Source of the DNA: Mucilaginibacter sp. SG564
GTDB taxonomy: Bacteria > Bacteroidota > Bacteroidia > Sphingobacteriales > Sphingobacteriaceae
Direction of reading: 5' to 3'
Assembly: GCF_013149275.1 (NCBI RefSeq)
Contig: NZ_JABGNA010000008.1
Span: forward strand, 383,691-447,690
DNA length: 64,000 nucleotides
Part shown: positions 1 through 7,694 of the stretch, piece by piece
Layout: every line of letters starts with the position of its first letter
How positions within the stretch are numbered: position 1 is the first letter of the stretch
The notes under the pieces: generated by a model
What the model saw: only the letters and a program-made list of their open reading frames with translations
Told to the model about the DNA's origin: nothing
Databases searched by the model: none
Translations under genes and position numbers: made by a program

Positions 1-1
1 G

Positions 2-1750
2 ATCTATATGAGTGCCGTACAGCTCATGAGCGGCCGGGGAGGCTGGCCGCTGAACTGTATCTGCCTGCCCGATCAACGCCCTATTTACGGCGGTACTTAC
101 TTCCGCAAAAACGATTGGACATCCTTATTATTTAACCTGGCCGATTTTTATAAACAAAAGCCCGAAGAGGCCGAGGAATACGCTGTGCGCCTCACCGAAG
201 GCATCCAAAACTATGAATCGGTACAATTTGTAGCGGAGCAACCTGAATATACTAAGGCTGATCTTGAATTGATCGGCGATAACTGGAAACGTTATTTTGA
301 CCAGTACGAAGGAGGCACCGGCAACGCACCCAAATTCCCCATGCCGAATAACTGGCTGCTGCTGATGCGTTATGCCCACCTGATGAAGGACGAGGAGGTA
401 GCCGCCCAGGTAAAGCTTACGCTACATAAAATGGCCTTCGGCGGTATTTATGATCATATAGGCGGCGGTTTTGCCCGCTACTCGGTTGATGGTCGCTGGC
501 ACGTACCCCATTTCGAAAAAATGCTGTATGATAATGCCCAGCTCATCAGCCTGTATGCCGAAGCATATACCTGGAGTCCGGATGCGCTTTATGAACAGGT
601 AGTAGACGAGATCATTGCCTTTTCTACCCGCGAACTGGCATCGCCGGAGTCGGGTTTTTACTCGGCCCTGGATGCTGATAGCGAGGGTGTAGAGGGTAAG
701 TTTTACATTTTTACCCAAAAGGAAATTGAAGAGATCCTCGGTGAAGATGATGCCGAACTGTTCTGTATTTACTACCATATTACCGATGATGGCAATTGGG
801 AAGAGGAACATTCCAACGTATTGTTCCGCCGGGAAAGTGATGAAGACCTGGCCGAAAAATTAGGCTTAGGGGTGGATGACCTGCTGCTGCGAATCAAAGC
901 TTCGCGCAAAAAAGTATTTGAATTTCGCCGGCACCGGGTAAGGCCGGGGCTGGATAATAAAATACTAGCCTCATGGAACGGACTAATGCTAAAGGGCTTA
1001 TGCCAGGCTTACCGTGCGTTTAATAATCCCAGATACCTGGAGCTGGCTTTACAGAATGCCGGGTTTATCTCCGCTAATTTGATAAGTCAAAATAGCAGGA
1101 TATCAAGAGTTTATAATGTCAATACGACAGGCGAGGCTTCAGTAGCGTTTTTGGATGATTATGCCAATATCATCGATGGGTTCATCGCCTTATACGAAGT
1201 TACTTTTGATGAACAGTGGTTACAGCAGGCAAAAAAACTGACCGACGCCGCTATAGAGCATTATTATGATGAAATAAACGGCATCTTTTTTTATACTGCC
1301 GATGATGACGAGCAGTTGATAGCCCGTAAATCGGAGATCATGGACGGGGTAACGCCGGCCAGTAATTCGGCCATGGCCATCAACCTGAAAAAGTTAGGCT
1401 TGCTTTTTGATAACGAAAGCTATGCAGCGGTTTCGGCGCAGCTGTTACGCAACATTATGCCGCAACTGGCTAAATATGGTACAGCCTATTCAAACTGGAC
1501 CCTATTATTGCTGGATGAAGTGTTTGGTATTTATGAGGTGGCGATAACAGGCAACGAAGCCGAAACTGTGCGAAAGGAAATCGAAAATAATTACATCCCG
1601 AACAAAATAATCTTGGGAGGTAAAAAAGGAAGTTTACCTTTGTTGCAGGATAAGTTTGGTCAATCAACACAAATTTTTGTTTGTAAAGATAAAACCTGCG
1701 GATTACCTGCCAATAATACGGCCGATGCTTTAAAACAAATTGAGGCCTGA
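2..1750 (+). CDS. YyaL/DUF255-type thioredoxin-fold protein, 5'-truncated
   Basis: The reading frame is open from the first full codon of the window, so the true start lies upstream. Family members are usually about 670-690 residues and about 580 are visible, so roughly the first 100 are missing, including the region that carries the thioredoxin-like CxxC. Visible family signatures are SGRGGWPLN near the beginning, then FGGIYDHIGGGFARYS and WHVPHFEKMLYDNAQL, which are typical of the DUF255/YyaL (SPATA20-like) family. The rest matches the alpha/alpha-barrel part of the family, and a small Cys pair lies near the C-terminus (CKDKTCG). The biochemical role of the family is not established; it is presumed cytosolic. 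The downstream FKBP gene begins 25 bases after the stop, so the two may be co-transcribed. Family assignment is firm; function is unknown. Confidence 0.9.
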   Translation: MYMSAVQLMSGRGGWPLNCICLPDQRPIYGGTYFRKNDWTSLLFNLADFYKQKPEEAEEYAVRLTEGIQNYESVQFVAEQPEYTKADLELIGDNWKRYFDQYEGGTGNAPKFPMPNNWLLLMRYAHLMKDEEVAAQVKLTLHKMAFGGIYDHIGGGFARYSVDGRWHVPHFEKMLYDNAQLISLYAEAYTWSPDALYEQVVDEIIAFSTRELASPESGFYSALDADSEGVEGKFYIFTQKEIEEILGEDDAELFCIYYHITDDGNWEEEHSNVLFRRESDEDLAEKLGLGVDDLLLRIKASRKKVFEFRRHRVRPGLDNKILASWNGLMLKGLCQAYRAFNNPRYLELALQNAGFISANLISQNSRISRVYNVNTTGEASVAFLDDYANIIDGFIALYEVTFDEQWLQQAKKLTDAAIEHYYDEINGIFFYTADDDEQLIARKSEIMDGVTPASNSAMAINLKKLGLLFDNESYAAVSAQLLRNIMPQLAKYGTAYSNWTLLLLDEVFGIYEVAITGNEAETVRKEIENNYIPNKIILGGKKGSLPLLQDKFGQSTQIFVCKDKTCGLPANNTADALKQIEA

Positions 1751-1775
1751 TTGCTTATTTAAAAAATACTTTACA

Positions 1776-2273
1776 ATGAAGATTGAACCACAACACGTAG
1801 TATCATTAACTTACGATTTGTATGTTGACCGCGACGGAGCCGAAGTTTTAGCTGAAAGCGCCACGCAAGAACAACCATTAACCTTTTTATTCGGCGCTGG
1901 CCAGATGCTGCCTAAATTTGAAGAAAACCTGAGCACGCTGTCAACCGGTGATGCTTATGAGTTTCGTCTGTCTGCAGCTGATGCTTATGGCGAATATGAT
2001 CAGGAAGCTGTAGCTAACCTGCCTAAAGAAATGTTCCAGGGTCAGGAAATTCCTGAGATCGGCAGCATTTTGCCTTTACAGGATAACCAGGGAAACCGTT
2101 TCCAGGCGCAGGTAGTATCGGTAGCAGAAGATGCTGTTATTGTTGACCTTAACCATCCGATGGCTGGCCAGGAACTGCATTTTAAAGGTAACATCCTGAA
2201 TGTACGTCCGGCTACTCCGGAAGAATTATCACACGGCCATGCACATGGTCCGGATGGTCATCACGCTCACTAA
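1776..2273 (+). CDS. SlyD-like FKBP-type peptidyl-prolyl cis-trans isomerase
   Basis: This 165-residue protein has the SlyD layout: a split FKBP domain (residues about 1-70 and 120-150) around an insert-in-flap chaperone domain, and a histidine-rich tail (HGHAHGPDGHHAH) like the metal-binding tail of SlyD. LTYDLYVDRDGAEVLAES and FLFGAGQMLPKFEENL are the family's conserved FKBP strands. It should catalyse proline isomerisation and assist folding in the cytosol; the tail may bind nickel or zinc. The ATG at 1776 is preferred because it gives the normal SlyD N-terminus; an in-frame ATT-type start further up would add a non-conserved extension. The gene follows the YyaL-like gene closely and ends at a strong intrinsic terminator. 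Confidence 0.92.
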   Translation: MKIEPQHVVSLTYDLYVDRDGAEVLAESATQEQPLTFLFGAGQMLPKFEENLSTLSTGDAYEFRLSAADAYGEYDQEAVANLPKEMFQGQEIPEIGSILPLQDNQGNRFQAQVVSVAEDAVIVDLNHPMAGQELHFKGNILNVRPATPEELSHGHAHGPDGHHAH

Positions 2274-2301
2274 TTTTATTGATATAAAATAGATAAGAAA
2301 A

Positions 2302-2330
2302 CGCCGGGTTTATGCCCGGCATTTTTTTTA
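2302..2330 (+). terminator. Intrinsic terminator after the FKBP gene
   Basis: A 6-bp perfect GC stem (GCCGGG 2303-2308 / CCCGGC 2315-2320) with a 6-nt loop is followed by A and a run of eight T. It lies 29 bases after the FKBP stop codon. Confidence 0.85.
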
Positions 2331-2383
2331 AATATGTCATTGCGAAGCGTGGCAATCGCATACTTTACAGAGCTGCTGAGCCA

Positions 2384-2635
2384 GGCGTATACCCGCTCTT
2401 GGCCGCGCGGGAGGGCCAGTTACTTTGTAGCCACAAAGTAACCAAAGGGCTTTCAGGAGAAATGCTTCTTTACGCACAATGCCTTTGTCCTGCAAATCAG
2501 TCAGAACCACGGGCTGCAATTATTTTGCCCAACTTTGTTCCCACAACCCTAGGCTTCAGCAAAAACTTGCTATGCCCCTGCAGCCGCACAGGCCACCATT
2601 GTTCTGCCCGCTTTCGCCCGAAGCTGTTCTGCTGA
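2384..2635 (+). repeat. 252-bp dispersed repeat, copy 1 (partner at 36953-37204, opposite strand)
   Basis: This stretch is near-identical at both ends to the reverse complement of 36953-37204, and both copies span 252 bases between GGCGTATACCCGCTC and the CTGAC-type end. The first third holds a perfect 10-bp hairpin, GTTACTTTGT/ACAAAGTAAC with a 4-nt loop, at 2419-2442. The centre differs between the copies but can fold in both; here TTTTGC (2523-2528) pairs with GCAAAA (2559-2564). No convincing protein is encoded. A truncated CATTGCGA..GTGGCAATC repeat fragment precedes it at about 2336-2360. Confidence 0.8.
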
Positions 2636-2677
2636 CCGAACGGAAAGAAAGAAAACTGTATTTTGTACAACTCCTTT

Positions 2678-2756
2678 GTCATGCTGAACGGAGTGAAGCA
2701 TCTATTATGCGATATGCCTGCTTACGAGTAGATCCTTCGTTCCTCGGGATGACAAA
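2678..2756. repeat. Imperfect inverted repeat, GTCATGCTGA...TCGGGATGAC family
   Basis: The arms GTCATGCTGAACGGAGTGAA and GATCCTTCGTTCCTCGGGAT-GAC pair imperfectly across about 30 bases. Related copies are at 18400-18485, 25707-25786, 52400-52473 and 61187-61267, with a single arm at 35107-35145. All are between genes. Confidence 0.7.
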
Positions 2757-2883
2757 TTTTTTAAGTAAAATTAACTCGTAAAAAATCCTAAAAACGGCGT
2801 AGCCCTCAACGGAGTTAATCATGGTTCAGACAACTTTCGAAGCTTAATCACCAATTCACTTAATCAATAATTCACTAATTGCC
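2757..2883. other. Gap between two convergent genes
   Basis: Between the repeat and the stop of the minus-strand gene there is AT-rich sequence with CACTAATT-type words at about 2845-2880 (see the larger arrays at 15331 and 28797) and a GGTTCAGACAA fragment that recurs at about 7325. No gene was seen. Confidence 0.5.
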
Positions 2884-3570
2884 TTAAATTTCCAGTCCTC
2901 CGTCATTATCAATATAACACCTCATCATGATGCGGCAGCCTATGGGTTCGCCGTTTAGGGTGGCGGGAATAAATATCTTGTCTTCTTCGTTGGGCATATC
3001 GGTACGCAGGTTAAATACTCTATGGTAATTAAGCCCGCTGAATAAGTGTACCTTAAAATCGGCCAGTCGACCGCCCGGGCTTACGAGCAATTCAATAACC
3101 GCATAAGATGCATTACGACTGATGCCCATGAGTTCGTTTGGGAGTTTAAATACTTTAAGATAGGGCAAATAGCCAAAATAACGCCCCCCTGCTTTAATAG
3201 GTTTGGTTGTACGGTCGGAGTCGGTTAGTACCTTATCTACAAAATACCTAAGGTTTGAGGTGGTGTCTTCAACGGCCTCAAATTGTAATGACTTTTTAGT
3301 GTAGTCGTAATTTTGAAGCAGGTGGCCCTGTGGATCATAAAAATGCCATACACCAACCTTTTTGTCTTTATCAAAATTACCGCTGGCCACGGCAATATCT
3401 TTTTCGGTAAGGGCCTGGTATAAACCCTGTCGTGTGCTTTTATCGCTTTTAAGTACCGATATCCGTTCGGTTATCTGATCGGTAAGACGGTGTTTGCGTA
3501 CCACGGTTTCCTGTGTAAAACCGGTAGTAAAATAAAAAAACAGGATGGTAAATAAGGTTATAATTTTCAA
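2884..3570 (-). CDS. Secreted protein with YwqK-like and TonB C-terminal-like regions, hypothetical
   Basis: The 228-residue product begins with a Sec-type signal peptide (residues 1 to about 19, ending FTTGFTQ), so it is exported. Residues about 60-95 (DKDKKVGVWHFYDPQGHLLQ) resemble the repeat of YwqK/MORN-type antitoxin-like proteins, a motif common in Bacteroidota secreted proteins. The last 90 residues (AVIELLVSPGGRLADFKVH, then FIPATLNGEPIGCRI) resemble the C-terminal domain of TonB-family energy transducers, but there is no N-terminal membrane anchor or proline-rich spanner of a working TonB. The function is unknown. It is 64 bases downstream of the minus-strand barrel gene, so the two may be co-transcribed and act together at the outer membrane; that is inference. 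Confidence 0.7.
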   Translation of the reverse strand: MKIITLFTILFFYFTTGFTQETVVRKHRLTDQITERISVLKSDKSTRQGLYQALTEKDIAVASGNFDKDKKVGVWHFYDPQGHLLQNYDYTKKSLQFEAVEDTTSNLRYFVDKVLTDSDRTTKPIKAGGRYFGYLPYLKVFKLPNELMGISRNASYAVIELLVSPGGRLADFKVHLFSGLNYHRVFNLRTDMPNEEDKIFIPATLNGEPIGCRIMMRCYIDNDGGLEI

Positions 3571-3634
3571 CGCAGTTCAATTTTGGTAAATATAAAACAG
3601 GTTTCACGTAATGTCAAAAGCGCTGCCGTATAAA

Positions 3635-6424
3635 TTAGCCTCGTCCACCTCCACCTCTGCGCCCACCGCCGCCTCCACCACCATTCCGGCGTCCACCACC
3701 ACCGCCACCAGAAGGACGACTACCTTTAAATTTTTGCAAACGCAGGGTAAATGAAAGCATAAAATACCTGCCCAGCCGGTTGGTGCGCGTATCAATGATC
3801 TGGTTGCCGGATACCGTGCGGCTTACGCCTTTGTTTTCGTCGAAAATATCAAAGGACTGGAAACGTATGGAGGCGATGTGTTTGGCCAGGAACTGGTATT
3901 CAACATAACTGCTCAGCAGGGTAGGGTTGGCCTTTATCGTACTGCTAAAGCCATGGTTAATGGTTTGGGTAAGGTTATAACCCAGCACCCAGCTGTAAAA
4001 GAAATAGTTGCGGCCATCAAGCCCCAGCGTCCACGTGCTGGCATCGGTATTTAAGGATGATGGCAGGCTGTAGCGGGTGGTATTGACGCTGTAATTGCCA
4101 CTTACCTCGGTATCCATAATGCTATCGATATCTACCCTCAGTTTCAGTCCCTGGTTCCAAACCCAGTTTTTACCCATGTTGCGCTGATTTTCGATAAAGG
4201 ATACGTTGTTGTTATAACCCGCGCCGCCGTTTAAGGATACGGTGAACTTGCGTTGAGCAAATGGTTTCGAAAACGAATAGTTACCGTTGATATTATACAA
4301 ACCATTAGTGTTCAGGTACCGGGTTTCCTGTATGGTGTTGTTGCGCTGGTTTGGATCGGTCCCGGTGCCGCTTGCAATAGATACCGGGGAAGTGTTGGTG
4401 ACAATAGCGTTCTGCGTTTCGGAGAACGACAGGTTGGTGAACAGCGAATTACCGCTGGTAAGATCAAACTGATTATAGCGCAGGTTGATGTTATTGGTAA
4501 ATGAAGGTTTCAGATCGGGGTTGCCATACACCCGGTTCTGCGGGTTTGAATAATCGGGCTGAATCTGTAACTGCGTAAACGAAGGCTGACTATTGGAACC
4601 ACTGTAATTGATGGTGAAAGAATGGTTGCGCGAAAAATTATAAATGAACCTGGCCGTTGGTATCACATTAAAGGTATTGGTGGTGGTGCGAAAGTTGTGC
4701 GATTCACCTTCCAGCGTTGATGGCTGCACCGCCATACCTATGGTGTAATTATATTTGGCGCCTATGCCCCGGATGTTTAAACCAAAGCGATTGGTGATAA
4801 ACTGGTAATTGTAAATAGTACTGAGTGAATCGACAAAAGTTTGGCTACCCGTTGCCGGATCAACCCGGTAATTGTAGCGGTTATTATCGGTATTGGAATA
4901 GCTGTAACCATAGTTGGCCTCCAGGTAAGTGGTTTTGCCGATGGGTTCGATATAAGATAAATGTACGTTTGCCCGCCGCGAGTTATTATTGCTGTTGATT
5001 TGCTGGAAAAGCGGGGTCACGATGGTATCCTGCCGGGTAGTGTACTGATCATTTAATCCCTGATCGCTTTCTGACAAGCTCAGCCCGGCGCTCACGCTGA
5101 AGTTGCGCCCTTTTTTATGAAACTTATGATTGTACAATATATTGATGCCCCCGCTTTTGGGGGTAGAGTTGGTTAAAGCCAGTTCGTTACCAGTTACCAG
5201 TGTGCCATTGCGGCTATTGCTAAAGGTATCGGTGCTGATGGTGTTGGATATGCCGTATGAAAAACTGGGATTTACCTTGAGGTAATTGGAGGTATCGATC
5301 TTGTACTCCATATTAAAATCAAAGCGGTGGTTTACACCGTGATTCCTGTTGTCGCTGTTATCGTTGTTGATGAGTGTACCCGATTGAAATACGTTTTGCT
5401 GCACCGTAGTGCTGGTCTGATCGCGGTCTTTATCGGCAAAGCTGTAACTGCCGTAAACGGTGATTTTTTTACCCCAGTCGTCACGGTAATTGGTACCGAC
5501 AGACCTGTTGGTGGTAATACCATTGGCCGTACTGATCTGCGAGCCACCGCCGCCGCCTCTGCCACCACCACCGCCGCCACCACCCAGGTTAAAGGAGTTG
5601 GTATTGGTGTTGTTGAGTGTGCCGATAAGGGCTATCTGCCGGGTATCCATGAACGTATTGGCCGATAGGCGCGCCTGGTATTTATCGTCATTACCTACAC
5701 CTATGCTTCCCTGCCCAAAGTTGCCCCGGTTTTTGCTCTTCTGTATGGTAATATTCAGGATCTTGTCGGGGTCGCCGGTTTTAATACCGGTAAGGTTGGC
5801 CTGATCGCCGTAATCATCAATTACCTGTATTGCATCAACAATGTCAGCGGGCAGATTTTGGGTGGCGGTTTGCACATCGCCGGTAAAATAATCCTTACCG
5901 TTAACCCGTACTTTGGTTACCTGCTTGCCATGTGCCGTTACGTTACCGTCCTTATCCACAGTTACACCGGGTAGTTTTTTTAGCAGGTCTTCCACCGGCG
6001 ACCCCTCACGTACTTTGTAGGCACTGGCTTTATATTCAACCGTGTCCTCCTTAATAGTAATGGGATTGGCCTCGGCAACCACATGCACCGTCTTTAAAAA
6101 GTTGGTTTGAACCTGAATTTTTATCGGATCGAGCTTAATAGGTTTGGTGTCATTATCCATTACATAACGGCGTATCAGGGTTTGATAGCCAATGCCGCTT
6201 ACCGTTATTTTAAAATTTTTTGAGTTAACTGCCGGGAAGCTAAACGCACCGCCCACGCCGGTAGCCGCGGTAAGGCTATCTTTATCAGATATTAGCTTGA
6301 TGTTAACACCGGGCACCGCGCCAACACTGTCTACAACGGTGCCGCTCACCTTGCGGCTTTGCTGCGCCAGGGTCTGCGTTATGCATAAAGAACAAAGGAG
6401 AATAAGTAGTAGGTGTTTGGTCAT
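3635..6424 (-). CDS. TonB-dependent-receptor-like outer-membrane beta-barrel with Gly/Arg-rich tail
   Basis: The protein has 929 residues: a signal peptide (1-20, ...TQTLAQ), a carboxypeptidase-regulatory-like beta-sandwich (about 22-105), a plug-like domain with VEDLLKKLPGVTVDKDGNV and RVNGKDYFTGD, then a long barrel. This is the layout of the outer-membrane beta-barrel family found beside TonB receptors in Bacteroidota (OMP_b-brl_3 type). No substrate can be named. Odd features are a poly-glycine loop near residue 285-300 and a C-terminal tail of about 30 residues made of Gly, Arg and Ser placed after the last predicted strand (FMLSFTLRLQKF). Most barrels end at an aromatic residue, so the tail is exposed beyond the normal BAM signal. 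The gene is divergent from the thioesterase gene. Confidence 0.85.
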   Translation of the reverse strand: MTKHLLLILLCSLCITQTLAQQSRKVSGTVVDSVGAVPGVNIKLISDKDSLTAATGVGGAFSFPAVNSKNFKITVSGIGYQTLIRRYVMDNDTKPIKLDPIKIQVQTNFLKTVHVVAEANPITIKEDTVEYKASAYKVREGSPVEDLLKKLPGVTVDKDGNVTAHGKQVTKVRVNGKDYFTGDVQTATQNLPADIVDAIQVIDDYGDQANLTGIKTGDPDKILNITIQKSKNRGNFGQGSIGVGNDDKYQARLSANTFMDTRQIALIGTLNNTNTNSFNLGGGGGGGGRGGGGGSQISTANGITTNRSVGTNYRDDWGKKITVYGSYSFADKDRDQTSTTVQQNVFQSGTLINNDNSDNRNHGVNHRFDFNMEYKIDTSNYLKVNPSFSYGISNTISTDTFSNSRNGTLVTGNELALTNSTPKSGGINILYNHKFHKKGRNFSVSAGLSLSESDQGLNDQYTTRQDTIVTPLFQQINSNNNSRRANVHLSYIEPIGKTTYLEANYGYSYSNTDNNRYNYRVDPATGSQTFVDSLSTIYNYQFITNRFGLNIRGIGAKYNYTIGMAVQPSTLEGESHNFRTTTNTFNVIPTARFIYNFSRNHSFTINYSGSNSQPSFTQLQIQPDYSNPQNRVYGNPDLKPSFTNNINLRYNQFDLTSGNSLFTNLSFSETQNAIVTNTSPVSIASGTGTDPNQRNNTIQETRYLNTNGLYNINGNYSFSKPFAQRKFTVSLNGGAGYNNNVSFIENQRNMGKNWVWNQGLKLRVDIDSIMDTEVSGNYSVNTTRYSLPSSLNTDASTWTLGLDGRNYFFYSWVLGYNLTQTINHGFSSTIKANPTLLSSYVEYQFLAKHIASIRFQSFDIFDENKGVSRTVSGNQIIDTRTNRLGRYFMLSFTLRLQKFKGSRPSGGGGGGRRNGGGGGGGRRGGGGRG

Positions 6425-6559
6425 AGTGCAGGTTTAATGAATACAAAAGACCATAAAGATTTAATTAAGTTTAATATATTAAATGTGTGTAATACTATTG
6501 TTGCAGAAATTACCATTTTGATGCTTAAACTTGTAACGAACTTATAACAAAAACTACGC

Positions 6560-7129
6560 ATGACAGCGCTCACCGATCAATCTGATTACAAAACGGTAAG
6601 TTTTTCTCAAACTACCATCACCGAACTGATGATACCTTCCTACTCCAATTTTGGGGGCAAGATACATGGGGGCATTTTGCTGTCGCTGATGGATAAGGTG
6701 GCTTATGTATGTGCCGCTAAACATGCCGGGAATTACTGCGTAACCGCCTCTATTGATACGGTGGATTTTTTGCAGCCGGTAGAAGTCGGCGAACTGGTAT
6801 CCCTCATGGCATCGGTTAATTATGTGGGTAAAACTTCCCTGGTGGTGGGTATCCGCGTGGTATCGGAAAACATCAAGAATAATTCGGTAATGCACACCAA
6901 TACCAGCTACTTTACCATGGTTGCTAAGGACGAGAACAACAAACCTGTAAAGGTACCCGGCCTGATATTGGAAAACCGCGAGCAGGTGAGGCGTTTTATC
7001 GAATCGCGCCGGCGCAAGGAGATCAAACAAAGCTATATGCAGGAAGTAGAACAGATCCAGATGCCCGATAATTACGAACATTGCATCGCCATGCTCATGG
7101 GCGAACGCTGCCTGGTAGCAGGGGAATAG
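6560..7129 (+). CDS. Acyl-CoA thioesterase, hotdog fold (YciA/BACH type)
   Basis: The 189-residue protein is a single hotdog-fold thioesterase that would hydrolyse acyl-CoA to free fatty acid and CoA in the cytosol. The conserved stretch NFGGKIHGGILLSLMDKVAY and the strands CVTASIDTVDFLQPVEVGEL are characteristic of the YciA/cytosolic acyl-CoA hydrolase family. A charged helical C-terminal extension (about residues 140-189) follows the domain. The start at 6560 gives the normal family N-terminus. A fatty-acid desaturase lies about 570 bases downstream, which fits a lipid theme, but a tandem repeat and an independent promoter region separate them. Confidence 0.9.
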   Translation: MTALTDQSDYKTVSFSQTTITELMIPSYSNFGGKIHGGILLSLMDKVAYVCAAKHAGNYCVTASIDTVDFLQPVEVGELVSLMASVNYVGKTSLVVGIRVVSENIKNNSVMHTNTSYFTMVAKDENNKPVKVPGLILENREQVRRFIESRRRKEIKQSYMQEVEQIQMPDNYEHCIAMLMGERCLVAGE

Positions 7130-7136
7130 GGTTTTT

Positions 7137-7274
7137 AAAGTCAAAAGTCAAAAGTCAAAAGTCAAAAGTCAAAAGGCAAAAGTCAAAAGTCAAAAGGCAA
7201 AAGTCAAAAGGCAAAAGGCAAAAGGCAAAAGGCAAAAGGCAAAAGGCAAAAGGCAAAAGGCAAAAGGCAAAAGG
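7137..7274 (+). repeat. Tandem heptamer array, AAAAGTC / AAAAGGC, about 19-20 units
   Basis: Immediately after the thioesterase stop codon the sequence consists of AAAAGTC units that change into an uninterrupted run of AAAAGGC units. The same AAAAGTC word appears in short arrays at 28797-28822 and 56705-56740. The array is open in one frame only because the unit is 7 bases, giving a low-complexity Lys/Gln-rich shadow frame, which is not a gene. Confidence 0.95.
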
Positions 7275-7694
7275 ACATTATGTTAAGCAGGAAATCCTGG
7301 GAATCCCTAAATCATGTCAATCAAGGTTCAGACAAAATCAACGTAATCAAAAACATCAACGGTGACATTTATTTGACATTAGATGAAATAAAGTATCAGG
7401 TTCGGAGTTTAAACTATAGGTGTTAAGTTTAATACCTGTGCTCTGCAACAATTAACCTGCATTAAATGGAAGGACTTCACCGTCACTAATCAACACACAC
7501 ATTCGTTACCCCTACCTATTGTCAATCCTACTTACAACTCGAAGGAATACTCCGAAAAGGGTTTAAGTTTTAGCAGGGATTTGGCACAACATAATATATC
7601 TTTAGAAAATGACAATTCGGTGATATTATATCACTACATTGTGAGCGCTAACTATCCCCTTTAAACTATTTACTATTAATCCCCACAAAACTTA
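7275..7694 (+). other. Leader and upstream region of the desaturase gene
   Basis: This 420-base gap first holds degenerate ~10-bp repeats (AAATCCTGGG.AATCCCTAAATCATG..) ending in GGTTCAGACAA, a word also seen near 2825. It then runs into the desaturase leader. No ORF of note was seen. A TATCTTTA box near 7607 is a possible -7 element, but its upstream TTTG is too close for a confident promoter. Confidence 0.4.
7620..7634. promoter_or_regulatory. Candidate operator: perfect 15-bp palindrome
   Basis: GTGATAT-T-ATATCAC is a perfect 7+1+7 palindrome 61 bases before the desaturase start. Its size fits a dimeric repressor site, and desaturase genes are commonly regulated at this position. No repressor is encoded nearby, so the role is inferred only. 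Confidence 0.4.

Noticed and set aside
2312..2781. Overlapping frames of about 60-107 codons across the first dispersed repeat
   Set aside because: They follow the repeat in different frames, do not match the second copy in length or frame, and have no domain.
3604..5804. Several Pro-, Val- or Ala-rich frames opposite the minus-strand barrel gene
   Set aside because: They are antisense to glycine-rich codons of a clear gene and have no starts or domains of their own.
6554..7144. 196-codon frame opposite the thioesterase gene
   Set aside because: It mirrors the thioesterase, whose family motifs are unmistakable.
7137..7274. CRISPR array
   Set aside because: The units are contiguous 7-mers without spacers.
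7081..7365. Open frame with many Lys/Gln/Ser repeats over the heptamer array
   Set aside because: The frame stays open only because the 7-base unit has no stop in it; it starts inside the thioesterase gene in another frame.
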